Assembly (NCBI GenBank): GCA_949825065.1
Contig: OX463859.1
Location: 5,432,217-5,496,216 of the forward strand
Length of the DNA stretch: 64,000 nucleotides
Direction: 5' to 3'
Origin: Odontocerum albicorne
Taxonomy: Eukaryota > Arthropoda > Insecta > Trichoptera > Odontoceridae
The position numbers were made by a program, and so were the translations under genes. The notes beneath the pieces were generated by a model that worked only from the letters and a program-made list of their open reading frames with translations, made no database searches and was not told where the DNA came from. Position 1 is the first letter of the stretch; every line of letters starts with the position of its first letter. Shown in pieces: positions 33,190 through 46,342 of the stretch.

Positions 33190-33960
33190 CAATACATATG
33201 TGACTGCAATAGATATAGTATACTTTCCTATCTCGACACATATTTTACTTCTTATACATCCATACACTTTCTCATACAACTTGTACGATTTCCTGACTCT
33301 TTACGTTCTCTTTCTTTCTGATACCATTCACTGGATCCAAACAATACTTTCTTTACGAACCTTCTTACATGTCCCTCACTCATATTTGCACTACATTTAT
33401 TTTTTGTTAGTCTTTCATTCATTTTTTTCACATATCCAAACCATCTTAGTGTGCTCTTCTTTATCTTACTTAACACATCAGCCTTTAATTCACATTCATC
33501 CCTTATCACTTCCTTTCGTATTAAGTCATACATTTTCCCTCCATGTATTCTTCTCAATGAATGAATTTCTGCAGGCTATACTCGACTCTTCTTAGTCTTT
33601 TTCAATGTCCACGTTTTATTCCCATACATCATAATGGGCACCAAAACACTATTGTAGACTATTTAATGTTAGCAGATTTGGATTCTGCCCTGTTCAAGTA
33701 CTTACATACGTTTAAGTGCCCCATTGTATTTGTTTCCTGTCGCTTCACGCCATTCAATATCAATTTAAACTTGTTCATCATCTTAGAAAATATCTTAATA
33801 TTTTAGCAGAAATCCTCAAGGGGTTCTAATATTTCAGTATTCGCCTTTATATCCCATTTAATTTTCCTTTCACAATTTTCTATCCCCGTTATTTGGGATT
33901 TTGCTGCATTCATTCTCAGATATTTGCAATTAATTTTCACTCTCCACCAGCACTTTCATG
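33190..33960 (-). mobile_element. LINE reverse transcriptase remnant (unit A copy)
   Basis: Minus strand contains GNKTWTLKKTKKSRV, LRRIHGGKMYDLIRKE, then STLRWFGYVKKMNERLTKN: the typical end of an insect non-LTR ORF2 (WTL, LRRI, RWFGHV blocks), broken by stops. Unit B copy at 51235-52140. Confidence 0.75.
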
Positions 33961-34008
33961 TCATGTGAATTCAATAATCCTTATACGTTCTCATTCTACA
34001 TTCGTATG

Positions 34009-34193
34009 CAGTGGAGGCTGGTTTGGAGATGCGTTGGTGCGCTGAACCGGAGATATACTTGACTTCCACAATTGTTAAATATTTGTAAAGATTAAATATG
34101 TATGTTAAAAGAATACTGACACAGTATTAGTATTTTTATTTAAGTGAAAATTAAAAAAAATAAAACAAAATTTTAATAAATATTCCCTTCAAA
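34009..34193. mobile_element. hAT-like element fragment (unit A)
   Basis: Left end CAGTGGAGGCTGGTTTGGAG, preceded by TTCGTATG. Collinear with the complete copy at 54837-55209 but cut off at 34193, where unit A jumps directly to the sequence of B 56363. Confidence 0.6.
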
Positions 34194-34496
34194 TTATCAT
34201 TGACATTAGTTTCATTTAAGATGAAATTGTGATTATGTTGCAGCTTATTAATTAAATAATACGTAATTGTCTTCTTCGTACCAAAAAAAATCAATATAGA
34301 TTTTTCGCAGAAGCTCAATTATCTCCTTTAACAACCCACACATAAGTGTATATAGCACAAATAATTATATTTAACTATATTTTATAAACTGCATTCTCCA
34401 TTGTAACCTGATAACTATTCAAGAGCTTTATGATGACTTAGTCCTGGGGTAGCAAATCTACGGTATACTTTAATATTAAGTTTTGAATTCATAATG

Positions 34497-35130
34497 TTTT
34501 TGTTTATTGAGAGCAGCACATGAAGAAAATATGGCAGATATTAACCTACGAGGGACGATGGAGACGCAGCTTTCTGTTGAATTCTGAGTTAGTTGCGTGG
34601 AACAGCATTTCTCCTTCTGACTATAAGACAAGTCCTCGATCTAAACTGTCGTGCGCATTCATCGTACCTCAAAGATAGTTTCGTGGAGGTGCATTTCTTC
34701 TTTTAACTATATAGACCAATCTTCGATCTATTAAATCTCAGACAAAATTTTCGCACCAATTTACAGGTTAGATAAGATAGCTCGATAATCTCAGACAGTC
34801 TTCCTAACCCGGTCCAATCTCAGACAAAGTCTGAGATTATCGGGTTATATCAAACTATTGCCATTATATTATACATCACCTTTCCCGATCTCAGCATCTC
34901 TCTCCACAATCGTTACCTAAAGGTTTCAACTCTTCAGTGTACATTATCAAGTCTTTGAGGTTTCTTTAACAAGTGTCTTTGACACGGAGACGTTGCCCTC
35001 CAGACAATATATTTAAATAGAAGGGTTCTTCATAGAAAATTCCCTTCCACATTTGACCATCGGCCATCCACCTTACGTGACACAGCCAGCACAGAGACTT
35101 TTCTTTTCATAAGATAAATACACAAAACAT
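34497..35130 (-). mobile_element. Antisense LINE 3' part
   Basis: Begins TTTATTGAGAGCAGCACATG like the other antisense LINE ends at 2066 and 44761. Shared with unit B (56565-57190). A 63-residue minus-strand ORF in B is interrupted in A, which argues against a host gene. Confidence 0.4.
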
Positions 35131-36515
35131 GTTGGTCATGTAGACACCATCATTTATAAAGTTTGTAGTTGATATTTTTATTTTCTTGGTTCTGATAACC
35201 CAGAAAATCTAACTTGATGTCCCAGAGTATATGATAAGCAGTCTACCACGATGATCTTGCAGAAGATGTAAGTAAAAATTGTAAAAAATGTGTTAATTAG
35301 GTAAATTGTATTGAAAAACATATTAAAAAATGTCAACAAATTTATTTCATGCATAAAGGTACATATATTTAGGAAATCAAAATTCGTAAATCAATCCTGG
35401 ATATCGCGAGACATTCAATTATCGTAGTTCTGTTTATAAATTGAAAAAAAAAATTATTGCATCTTTAAGGCACAACTGTTTCAATATGAAATGCTTGTAA
35501 ATGTACAAAAAAATACAAATAAAAAAAGTACAATTCGTACGTCTATAAAAATAAATTTATATTAATTATGGGTTTATTTGTAAATTTTACTTAAATAAAT
35601 ATTGCATATAAGTTCATATAAAGTAGCATAAGTTATCTTAATTATCTTGATACGAGGAAGTATGTGGATTGGTTGCTCTTTGCAACTATGCATTAAAATA
35701 ATACATTTTAATAAAATTTCAAGATATTTAAGTGTGAAAATGCACTGTTATCTTTTTTTATAATATAACTAAAGAAAAAAATATTTCAAAGAGTGTTTAT
35801 GAAATAATCTAACTGAATTAAATCAAATTATTGAAAAAAGTTATAAATGTTTTCGATTCTTGTTTTAAAAAAATAATTCTTGCTTAAAATTTTTAATTGA
35901 AATTTCGTGTTTTGAGGATAATTTGTAAATATTTACCATCTATGGATAAATAATTTATTTTTTTATTTTAAGTTTTTTCTAGTACTATTTATAATACATC
36001 TCTGAATTGTCAGATGACGACCGTTTATCATTTTTACATAAAATGATAAACTTATACTTTCTGTCGTAATAACTGTCCTTAAAATTAATGTCAATTCTGT
36101 CGTTATAACTGTCCTTAATATAAAATGATAAACTTATACTTTCTGTCATAATAAAAAAAAATGTCATTAAAATTAATGTAATTTGCATGACATTTAATGT
36201 ATTTCTGTTATTTAAAATTACTCAGAAACGTTACAAAATAGATTATTACTAAATCGTTCGTCTCCTTGACATTTAGAGTCACTATCACATTTTGAAGCAT
36301 GATAGCTTTACATTAAACATTATAAATTAAACTTAAGCTAATCATTTTAGCAAAGCTTCTGTGGCGTCTGATGAAATTCAAAATATAACTTATGTTGAGA
36401 AAATTTTCAACTTATAACAATATTATTTTAAAAGTAATATAATCACAACTTATGAAGGCTTAGTTTTACAATAAATTAACAACTTTCGTCTTTATTATTA
36501 CACTAAATGCACTTC
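35130..36515. other. AT-rich distal part of unit A, no gene
   Basis: Non-coding and closely matched by 57200-58612. Contains small internal duplications (ATGATAAACTTATACTTTCT twice near 36050 and 36125). Nothing coding seen. Confidence 0.5.
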
Positions 36516-36560
36516 CCCCACACATGTTTTTCCATCCTCTTATCACGGGGCTTTCTTCAG

Positions 36561-36601
36561 GAGGAATGAACATTCAGCAAGAGCGTCGAGAAGTGAAGTA
36601 A
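36561..36601 (+). CDS. Candidate terminal microexon, unit B copy (unproven)
   Basis: Identical to 19851-19891, preceded by the same CTTTCTTCAG acceptor. See that entry for doubts. Confidence 0.3.
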
Positions 36602-37342
36602 ACTCACGTGCAGTGTGAATTAATGCATTAAGTGATAAAACAAAGTCAACAATTGTTTAATATACAAACCTATATGTACACATACATACGAGTACTACTA
36701 CGCCATTTCTCTGCCAGGGTAAGTAGAGAGAAGAGAGCGCTAAACTCGACACACGTTCTTCAACTCCTCAAATTAACTACTCATTGAACTCTTACAATCC
36801 CTCTGACTTTTAAAATTTTCTTATGTCAAAATATTCACTCAATCCAATCATACTTTCCTCGATCTACCTCTAGCACGCCCTCCATTTACATTCTAACTGT
36901 TTAGTAATAATTATATTTATTGGTAGCAAAACTAAGCAAGACAACAAGAAAAACATATGTTAATATAAGTTGCATTAGATGCCTTATATTATACATTCAT
37001 GGCAACCATGTATCGACGAAAGAAGACGGAGACGCAGAATTCCCTCAGAAGTCTATAGTAGAATTACCTCAGAAGTCCTCAGAAGACGGAGACGCAGAAG
37101 TGAATACAAAGACCACTCTTTGATACGCACAGTCAAAATTAGACATCGTATCTGAGATTAATCGCTCAAACTTCTTCTACTACAAGCAGCTGACATCATG
37201 AACCACTTATTGTTTTGTCATAACTTTCAAAAACTCTTTTAAATTAAAGCTATTTATTTTTTCTGTTATTTAAATTACACAATAACATTTAAAAATCAAA
37301 CTTTACATTTCGTTATAATTATCTTGCAATACCATCATACTA

Positions 37343-38629
37343 GGTTAGTCAAAAAGTTTTGAAAGCGGAAATGAAAATACATTATTTTTGGGGGGAAATC
37401 ACTTTTATTGCTCAGTATAGTCTCCCATAAGATCAATACACTTGGTCCAACGATCTTCCAACTTTGTTGTCCCATCACGGAAGTGACTTTCTGGAAGGCC
37501 TGCAAAATACTCCTCTACGACGGCTATAACCTCTTCGTTTGATGAAAAATGCTTTCCACGAAGGAATTTTTTGAGGTGTGAGAACAGCCAGAAGTCAGAG
37601 GGAGCTAAATCTGGCGAATAGGGTGGATGCTGCAACAATTCGTACCCCAATTCACTGATTTTCGCGATGGTTTTTTGAGCTGTGTGAGCAGGTGCATTGT
37701 CTTGATGAAAAATTATTTTTTTCTTCTGCAAACCGGGTCTTTTTTCACAATTTTTTTCATCCAACTGGTCCAAAAGGTCACAATAATAATCAGAGTTGAT
37801 TGTCTTATCAGTTTGGAGATAATCTATTAATAAAATTCCTTTTGCATCCCAAAAAACTGACGCTAACACCTTCTTGGCCGATTTCTGGACACGAACTCGC
37901 TTCGGAGCCAAAGTGCCTGGTTCACACCACTCCTTAGCCTCTTGTTTTGATTCAGGATCATGGTGGTAGACCCAAGTCTCATCCATAGTGATGAATCGAC
38001 GCAGAAAATCCTTTTTATCCTTTCAAAATGGCTCCAAATGTTGCTCAGAAAGTCGCATTCGAACGTGTTTTTGTTGCATTGTTAGCAAATGCGGCACCCA
38101 TTGTGCACACAGTTTTTTGAAACCCAAAACTTCAGCCAAATATGCCATGTGGTTCCATGTGAGATGCCTATGGTGTCAGCTATCACATCCACAGTCGATC
38201 GATGATCTTCCAAAACCATATTCTGTATTTTCGCTATGATTTCTGGTGTTGATGCACTTTTTGGACGTCCTTAGCGTGGATCGTCTTCAACGCTTGTACG
38301 GCCACGCTTAAACTCCAAAACCTATCGGTGAACGGTTGGAAATGAAGGAGAAGACTCCTTTAATACTTTCACCATCTTTGCATGGATCTCAGTAGCCGAT
38401 AAACCTTCCAAAACAAAGAATTTAATCACTGCACGATATTCGGATTTTTCCATTGTTAAAAAATACACTGACACGTCAACTTCAAATGGCTTGTAAACAA
38501 AGAATGAATTGACAGATCGAAATCAAATTTTGAGTACGTTCTTATGAAAGATGAAATATTAAAATGGCGTAGAAATTTTGGTTTTTCTACTGCTCCATAG
38601 ATGTCGCTTTCAAAACTTTTTGACTAACC
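37343..38629 (-). mobile_element. mariner (Tc1/mariner) transposon, 1287 bp, inactive
   Basis: TA duplications at 37341-37342 and 38630-38631; 25-bp perfect terminal inverted repeats beginning GGTTAGTCAAAAAGTTTTGA. Full-length size for the family. Unit A has the empty site at about 20594, so it inserted in unit B after the duplication. Confidence 0.95.
37405..38454 (-). pseudogene. mariner transposase, disrupted
   Basis: The N-terminal part starts at 38454 (MEKSEYRAVIKFFVLEG) and carries the helix-turn-helix region and 'LEFKRGRTS', with in-frame stops near 38320 and 38275 and a frame break near 38160. The C-terminal 193 residues (37986-37405) are open and hold the catalytic DDD(34)D residues: the first Asp in MDETWVYHHDPESK, the second in FHQDNAPAHTA, the third in PYSPDLAPSDFWLF. 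Cut-and-paste transposase of the nucleus; this copy cannot encode an intact enzyme. Confidence 0.9.
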
Positions 38630-39185
38630 TATTATGACAGTTGTTGTTATATGATGTTTTCACAACACTGTCATATTTCAAATTAGAACAGTTTTAAATT
38701 GGAAACTTTATAAATTCCACATATACCCATATTTTGTTGGCTAAACACAAAATTCAAAGGTATAAAAAGCTTTAATTCCAATTAATCATTAATGTTTAAT
38801 AAATAATGTACTTATTTAAGACTTCAACATAAAGTAGATTTATACTTTGACTTATGTACAAGAGCTTAGTTTCTCAATAAAAAGTAAACTGATTTCGTTT
38901 ACTTCATTGAATGCACTTCGTCACATCAGGATGTTTGATGAATTGAATAGGAAGTAAAAACACTTGTTTCCGGAAGAAAGAGGAGTTATCAAAAAGGGAT
39001 AAATAATAATAACATTTAGCTTATTTACGGTTAAAAATATTTAATTACAAAAATATCATACAAACTCGTAACACTGGGTCATAAAAAAACATGCCGAAAT
39101 TAAGTACAATTAATTTGATTTAATTAATTTAGAGTACTTTAGGATTAAGGGGTTTTCATGTTTGAGATCCTTAGGGCAATAAGTA

Positions 39186-42100
39186 TTATGACTTGGCGTT
39201 TGCTCTCGCTCTGCGTTCTTTCCATGCATTGGCTACAGCATATTTTAAAAGCATCAGCGGATCTGCAAAAAAAAATATTAGATACATATTTATGCAAAGT
39301 ATCCTGATCATTATATTTGTCAATCCTAAAGTATTTTTCATTTAATAACTAATATATGTTTAAACGTAATAAAAATAATGCTACCCAACGCTTACTCTAA
39401 GGAAGGTTTATTAAGGTTGTGATTTGAACGGTGGAGCACCCACCAAACTTAAATTAGGGGCGGTGAAAAGAACATTGACAATTTTATTACTAACTGGCAT
39501 ATAACTTACACTAAGGTTAGATTCATATATCCTTTCTTACATTTCTTTCCTTCTACTTTTCAAATATTTCACTGAGCTTATTAAGTTTGCTATTTTTCTA
39601 AGCTTTACATATGGAATTTAAACAATATATGAAAGAATAAGAAAATGTAAAGAAAAAAACACATATATATCATGACATATCAAATTTGTGGTAGATAAAG
39701 AAAATAAAGACATCCCCTTGTTAAAGAGCTAATTATAAAAAATATTATATTTGAATGCGTAACATTAAAAGGTTCCACTTTGTATCCGGAATACGTTGTG
39801 AATTCTTGGCTTAAGAAACTGCATGTGTTTTTACCTTATTGATGTATGAACAATGAACATAAAAGATCGGGACCAGATTTAGTATATTGCATCTTGTTCT
39901 ATGAATGCGCTTTTATATTTTTATCGATTAACAGATATCGAGGGTCCCAAACTCTTTACATTTTTAATGTTTATATTTTGTTCGAATAAATTATTGTCTG
40001 CAATTAAAATTTTAATTTTAATAATATTTTTCAGAGATTTTAAATTTTTCATTTCTTGCTCCGGGTAGCTTGTGTCCACTTAATATAATTAGAAAGTAAA
40101 GAGCTATTTTTATGTGTTTTAAATATTTAATCTTACCTTCTCTTCTCCTTCTGTGCATACAGGCCTGCCCATCTTGAAGCTTAGGTGGTGTCATTTCCTC
40201 TGAAAATAATTGAAAAATTTATAAATTAAATTATGTTGGTAAAACAACCATGATATAACTGTGTTAAAGGACTGAAAAAGTGAACAAATATGGCTGAAAG
40301 ACTGAAAAAGGGAACATCAGCTGAATTTCCTATAATAAACAACTCTGTTGGTGAAGATTTCACAAACATACTCGGTAAACTTGATTTGTTATTCGGAGCA
40401 ACACTTCAAGCAACCTCTTAGAAAATTTATTTATTTTCTAAGAGAATATTATAACTTTTTGGAATCAGCATTCGCTAGTTTATAAAATCATTTAAAAAAT
40501 GCAATTTACATTGGGTATCCATTTTTTAAACGTTCACATTTAATGCCTCAAATTTAAGGGATTCAAAACTATTTAAACTATACCTAACTGAAAAGAACAT
40601 ACATATTTGGTAAAAAGGTTTTCGTGTCACAAAAATATCATGTAAAAACGTATTTTATCTTTTTTTTAGTTGTTTTTAAAATACACAAATAATCTTTAAA
40701 ATTCTCGCTTGTAAAATGAGATAAAACAATGAGTCAATAATAACGACTTAATATTAATATTATAAATTTACAAAATAGGACTTACCACGCTTTTTCTGTT
40801 GCTCCAAATATTCAGGTGAAAACCATTTGTTGGTTTGAGCTGCAAAAAAAAAATCCGCATAAAAAACAAGCCATAGTTACGTTAATCAAAATTTTTAAAA
40901 TAAAATATTCTATAATTTTAAATAAAACAATGCTTACATTAAAACAATGCTAACAATAAAACAATGCTTACAATAAACAATGTTTACAATAAAAAAATGG
41001 TTCTGTTTTAAGTTCTTAGTTCACTATAGTTCGGAAATTCTAGGATGCGTCCTGTGACAGCTCACAAATTTGCCCCAATATAGCCTTGTAACGATGTTCA
41101 GTTATATTAATTATTTTATTAACTTTAATATAAGTATCATTTCTAATAAATGGCAAGGTATTTAGCTAAATACATTAAATATGGCTGTATTGGGGCCAAC
41201 TTATGAGCTGTCACAGGACTCATCCTAGAATTTCCGTTATAAAATCATCAAACTCAAATTTTAATTCACATTTGAAATGTAAACATTTTGTGTCTCAAAT
41301 TTAAGGGATTCAAAACTATTTTAACTTCGTATAACTGCAAAGAACAAACTTGGTAACGAAGTTTTCTTATCACAAAACGATAAAACCTTGTTTTATCTTT
41401 TTTTATAGTAGTTTTTAAAATATACCTATTATCTAAAAAAAGCTCTCAATAATATTAATTTATAAACGACTTAATATTAATGTTATAAATTTATAAAATA
41501 GGACTTACGGCGGGTTTTTTGTTTTTCCAAATAGGCTGCTGAATAGTACCATTTAATTGATTGATCTGCAAAGAAAAATATTTTCTACATTAAAAAAGTT
41601 TTTATTACGTAATTCAAAAGTTTCAAAATAAAATATTCCTTAAAGTAAACATTTTATTCTATTTTGTGTGGTTGTGTTTTTTTGTTGCATTATACAAACT
41701 TATTTTTAAATAAAGTTAACAGTTAGGTGCAAAACTCCATAAATCCATATTTAATATCGATACTTCAATATTATTGTATAATACATTAGCTTACCTTACT
41801 GTACATATTAAAGCTATAAAAAATAAGTTTTGATGGATTCTGTTTCGAATTTAACCCATTTTTATAAACAAAAACAATGGAAATCCTGATATATTTTAAA
41901 TATTTTGCTGATACAATCAGGAACATGACTTAAGCATACAATCAGTGCAAATATGATTTACATTGACGTTGCGATAAACGTGTTTCCAGATTTACGTTTG
42001 CAGTTTTTACAACTATAGAAAAATTCCATACATTTGAAAAAGTGTATACGATATAAAATACAAACGATTGTGACTAACTGAAAAGAAATACACGGGGGAA

Positions 42101-45100
42101 GAATTGGCAGAGAAATAAGGTTAAATGATGAAGGTGTGAACATGTTGAAGAAATGAGAAATTTTGAAAGGCGAAATAAAATAACTAACTTGGAAGGGCGT
42201 AGATCACCTCATCCTCGTGTTGTGGATTCCACTTGTAATTGTTGGCTTGATCTGAAAAAGAAAAAAAATACATTTATAAGTTAATAAGTACATGTAAATT
42301 TATCTTAAATGACATATACACTTTTAAAATCAGTCAAATCTAAAAAGTATATGATTATGGGAATTGTCCGTTGATAGAAATAGAGAGATCAGACCTTGCG
42401 TTAAGAGACTTCAACCAGTAGCATGTAATATGCGTTAAGATACCTCAACCAGTAGCATCTAATATGGAGACAAGGAAGAGACCTCAACCAGCAGCATGTA
42501 ATATGGAGACAAGGAAGAGACCTCAACCAGCAGCATCTAATATGGAGACAAGGAAGATACCTCAACCAGTAGCACGTAATATGGAGACAAGGAAGAGACC
42601 TCAACCAGTAGCATGTAATATGGAGACAAGAAAGAGACCTCAACCAGCAGCATGTAATATGGAGACAAGGAAGAGACCTTAACCAGTAACATGAACTTCT
42701 GGAGCTTAGGAAGAATTATTCAGTGAAGTTGTTCATGAAACTTCTCAGTTTACACATCTTCATCGTGACTATCACGTCTTTCCCTATTTGGAGAAGCAGA
42801 ACAAACTGATCTCTATTTTTTCTATACTGGCGCACAAAATATATCTCACTTCTGCCACATTCATACATTTTATTATTTTTTATTTCAAGTTATAATTATG
42901 TTTTCCTCTTTCAAATATTAACTTATTTAGTCATACCATGTTAAATAAGGTTAAATGTTCACCTCAGAAAATGATATTCTAGAGCAAAATAAAGTATTCT
43001 TGATATAATTTTTGAGAAGTCAACACAAATAAAATAAGGTTTGAGAAAAAAGTTTACTTACGTGGGGAATGTCTTGGCGTCTGACCTCCTTGGCGTGGCT
43101 TAATCCACTTCTTCGAGGAATCTGAAAAGAGAAAACACATGAAAATGTTTATTAGTTATGAATAAATAATGTTTAATATGTCACACAATCGTTTTAAATA
43201 GAACAACCTGGAGGATTAAGTATCATGCGGTGATATATTCTAGTCAAATCAATATATGTTATCTAGTTGGTTGGAAGAGATTGCCGCCTGGCAATAAGCT
43301 CGCCAGATTGTATTTGCAATAAAAGTGTTTATAAATAAATATGTTAAAGAGGCAAAAGAGTAGTGTTTTGAAAATAAATCTTAACTCATATTATTAAACT
43401 ATATCAGTTTTTTACATTCAATTGTCAGCAAGTGAGATACGTAGAATGGGTGCATTTGAAATATGGTGCAAGATAATAGTGCGGATGTTACGAATACCAT
43501 GGACAGTAAGGTGAACAAACGCATCCATTCTCGAAGAACTAAGGAACAGATTGTCAATAATATGCCTTCGAAGAGTCCTCCGATTCTTTAGGCACATTCA
43601 TCTTGGCTAAAGAGACAGAAAAACGATGCACAAGAGGAAGTGGACTACCCTTAATAACTTACTTTTAAGTTGCGGAGTGCAGGGAGGTATGAAAAGCAGT
43701 CGTTAGAGGCTATCATGGGAGTCACGATGCTTAGTCAAAAGCTACATGATATGATTGAATGGAATTAACAGCCATATGAGTACTTTTATTTTTGTAGTAT
43801 TTAACATAACTTTGATATATTTAGATCAGACAATCAGTTTATTATTTAGGTGTAAAATATTTTTTAAATAAAAATACAGTTATTAAAATAATTTGCTTAG
43901 ATTTTCATAAAACAAGAACACTTACAGTGTCTGGTCCTCTTCTGTCTGTAATTCTGCCTATATGCAGCAGACCTGTATTGCAAGTTAGATTGACCTGCAA
44001 AAGAAAAAATATTTCAGCATATCGAACATTTTCTAGATTTAACATTATATATGTAATATAATCACTTATTCGATCCTAGCCGTCGACACATCGTCTAATT
44101 TATACATGTTTTGTATCTCGATTTTATGGTTTAACAAGAATTACAATGCTTGTTGGAACATCACCTCGTGCTATATTTAATGCTGTGAAGCAAGGCTTTG
44201 TATATTTTGTCAATAAGTACAAATTAATATGAGTTGTATTATATTATATTGCTTTGTATATTCGTTATATGCCGTTCAACCAGCTGGGCTTACAATATTT
44301 TCCTACTTACTCAAAGATGTTGAGTATAAACCAGCCTGGAATATTTTTTTCAAATATAATATAGTGTCCAACAGGATTTGTACCCAGAACCCCGAGTGAA
44401 TGCCAGATTATTCCAGTTTCCCTTATAATAAATAAAAGATTTTTTCATTAATTGAAAATTCATTCATTCTTTTCTATATCAATGATAAACCTTTAAATAA
44501 AATAGTGACATAAAATAAATTACGATTGACGTTACCTCCATAGTAGCCATGGTGATGGTTGTTATATCGATAATATGAGTTAAGGTTATTATGTATGTAG
44601 GGGTCGTTATAGTAGTTGTTGCCCCAATCATTGTTTTGGTAATTATATGCTGAAAAAAAAATGAAAAAAACATTTCAATAATTTAACCAATCAATGATCC
44701 AATATACAATCATATGATCCATCATACAAAATAAACTAACAAATTTATGTCAAAAAAATTATAAATAAATATTAGGTTTATTGACAGCAACATAGTATAT
44801 ACAAGATCACACCTGAATAACACTTCTAAAACACATAAATTGCAGACAATACATCAAACACAGAAGCTGTCAAAAGGTCTGGGCTCATCTAATAGCATCC
44901 CCTCGTCCAAAATACACCCCACCAATATAGGGCGAACCCAGCCACGGGGACACCAGATGTTTTTCAGCCCACACTCTATGAGCTCATTCTAACTTATTAA
45001 AAAAACATTCAACTGATACATGTACATAATTTAGGAAATACGCTATTAACTAAATAATTCTATGTATGACTGCTAACGCGTACAATAATTTTTTTACCAT

Positions 45101-46213
45101 CCATACCGTATGACTCTGAAACCATTTACTAGCTGCTGTAGGGCTCTCACCCTCGTTGGCTTAATCCAAATATCGATATGATTGTGATTATAGAGCTCGC
45201 GTTTAGAACGGGTAGATGGATGACAAAAAAAATTACTTATACAAGAAGATGTGATCTGAAGTCAATATAAAACATACAAGCCTTGCTGGTGTGGTTTTAA
45301 AAGTCTGACGGAAGAGTAATGAAACTTACTGACTAAATAAGTATACAATGTGAATGTGAGAAGAAGCTATCGTAGGTTTAAACCAATTTCATGTTGCTGA
45401 ATCAAAATAATAAAACATCCAAAGAAGGAAGGAGAATTCCAAACAGAATAAATATAGGTACCAGAAGGTGAATAGATATAAAGATTCAAATATGTTTTGT
45501 CTTTATTTTTGATAGCTTTCCCTTTCTGCTTACCCCGGAAGACAAATGACGTGATGGTAAATATGTATAGTATTGTGTATGCCTCCAAAAAATATACAAA
45601 ACTTTTGTTCAGGTTGAAGGTTATATTTAAGGGGATGCGGGTTCAATTTCTGCTATTACAATACCGGCTTTGGTTAATCAAACCTTCGAGATAAAAAACC
45701 ACTTTAAAAGATACGAAAGTTGCGGTTTATCGTCGCATTTAAAGGCTTCACAAACAAGCGTTTGTAGGTGTTTTCACAAGACTATTTTAGTAAGTATTTT
45801 ACTAAATAGGGGACTTTTTTCGTGTATAAAATACAAAATCCCCGACTGGAAGTGTATTTATTACATATTTAGTAACTTAGGTAGAATAGACAAATTTCAA
45901 ACGTTTATTCAAAAAATTAGAATAGAAAAGATATACTATTTGATATATGTGGCTGTGAAGATAAATTCAGTGACTGAAAAAAAATAACCCAATGAACCAA
46001 AACGGAAGTAATCGGAAATAAAACTGAAAAAAAATGTGATTGCATAATGATAATGCAGTTATTTGGAAATTTGCAACTGAAAAATCAAGCACATAGTTAT
46101 CTCTACCTACTTTAAAAGAAAAAAATGGTGTATTTATATTTAATTAAACATTTGAATATATAAAAAAATATGAACTTACAGCTCTCACTCGTACTAGGAT
46201 TCCAGTTCGACAT
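39186..46213 (-). CDS. Microexon gene 2B, nine exons, 196 aa, paralogue of 2A
   Basis: Exons on the minus strand: 46213-46180 (ATG), 44649-44536, 43994-43926, 43121-43062, 42251-42189, 41565-41509, 40839-40786, 40199-40137, 39262-39186 (TAA). Each has exactly the length of its 2A partner and stays open, so both copies are likely functional. The exon 5 donor is GTTAGT rather than GTAAGT. By hand count about 15 residues differ from 2A: six in exon 2, six in exon 5, and one each in exons 3, 4 and 8; exons 7 and 9 are identical at nucleotide level. Regulated by its own TATA box. Function unknown; see 2A. Confidence 0.88.
41025..41241. mobile_element. Palindromic MITE in gene 2B intron 6
   Basis: Orthologous in position to 23196-23412; same AGTTCGGAAATTCTAGGATG ends. 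Confidence 0.8.
42189..42251 (-). CDS. Gene 2B exon 5 (fast-changing)
   Basis: 63 nt. Reads QANNYKWNPQHEDEVIYALP where 2A has HGNNSKWNLQDEDEVIYTLP. Six replacements in 21 residues but the KW and DEVIY core is kept. Confidence 0.8.
42405..42697 (-). repeat. 39-bp minisatellite, expanded in unit B
   Basis: Six near-perfect units starting at 42464, 42503, 42542, 42581, 42620 and 42659 plus a degenerate unit on the left; unit A has two. Because 39 is divisible by three the repeat is an ORF in both directions, but it lies inside intron 4 of gene 2B. Confidence 0.9.
43405..43770 (+). mobile_element. LINE ORF2 C-terminal remnant
   Basis: Unit B counterpart of 25810-26170, with different stops. Confidence 0.65.
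44761..44981 (-). mobile_element. LINE 3' end inserted only in unit B
   Basis: Minus strand ends CTGTCAATAAACCTAATATT. Unit A runs straight through this point ('caaaaaaatttcgagatc'). Homologous to 2066-2320. It lies in intron 1 of gene 2B. Confidence 0.7.
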
Positions 46214-46333
46214 GTTGAAACACAGAATATCAAGAAAACTAAAAGAAAATTTTTATCACTTAACTTGAAGATCCAAGAAACACCCGCACTCAACAAGTGT
46301 AAAACGATTTATGCGAAGTTTGATAACCGTAGG

Positions 46334-46342
46334 CTTTTTATA
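46334..46342 (-). promoter_or_regulatory. TATA box of gene 2B
   Basis: TATAAAAAG, 121 bp above the ATG at 46213 as in 2A. Immediately upstream unit B lacks 5 bp present in A, then the two promoters match closely for several hundred bp. Confidence 0.65.

Larger units (their letters stand above)
19805..36515. repeat. Tandem duplication unit A (16.7 kb)
   Basis: Starts near CCCCACCACATGTGTTTCCT and is collinear with 36516-58612 throughout, including every exon of the minus-strand gene, the promoter, the LINE scraps and the AT-rich 3' part. The A/B junction lies in 'atgcacttccccc'. Insertions and deletions specific to one unit are listed separately. Confidence 0.9.

Noticed and set aside
33143..33806. 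150-residue and 81-residue + strand ORFs
   Set aside because: Antisense to the LINE reverse transcriptase remnant at 33190-33960.
42401..42682. ORFs on both strands with METRKRPQPAAC or CWLRSLPCLHI repeats
   Set aside because: Translation of a 39-bp (three-divisible) minisatellite within an intron; unit A has only two units and no ORF.
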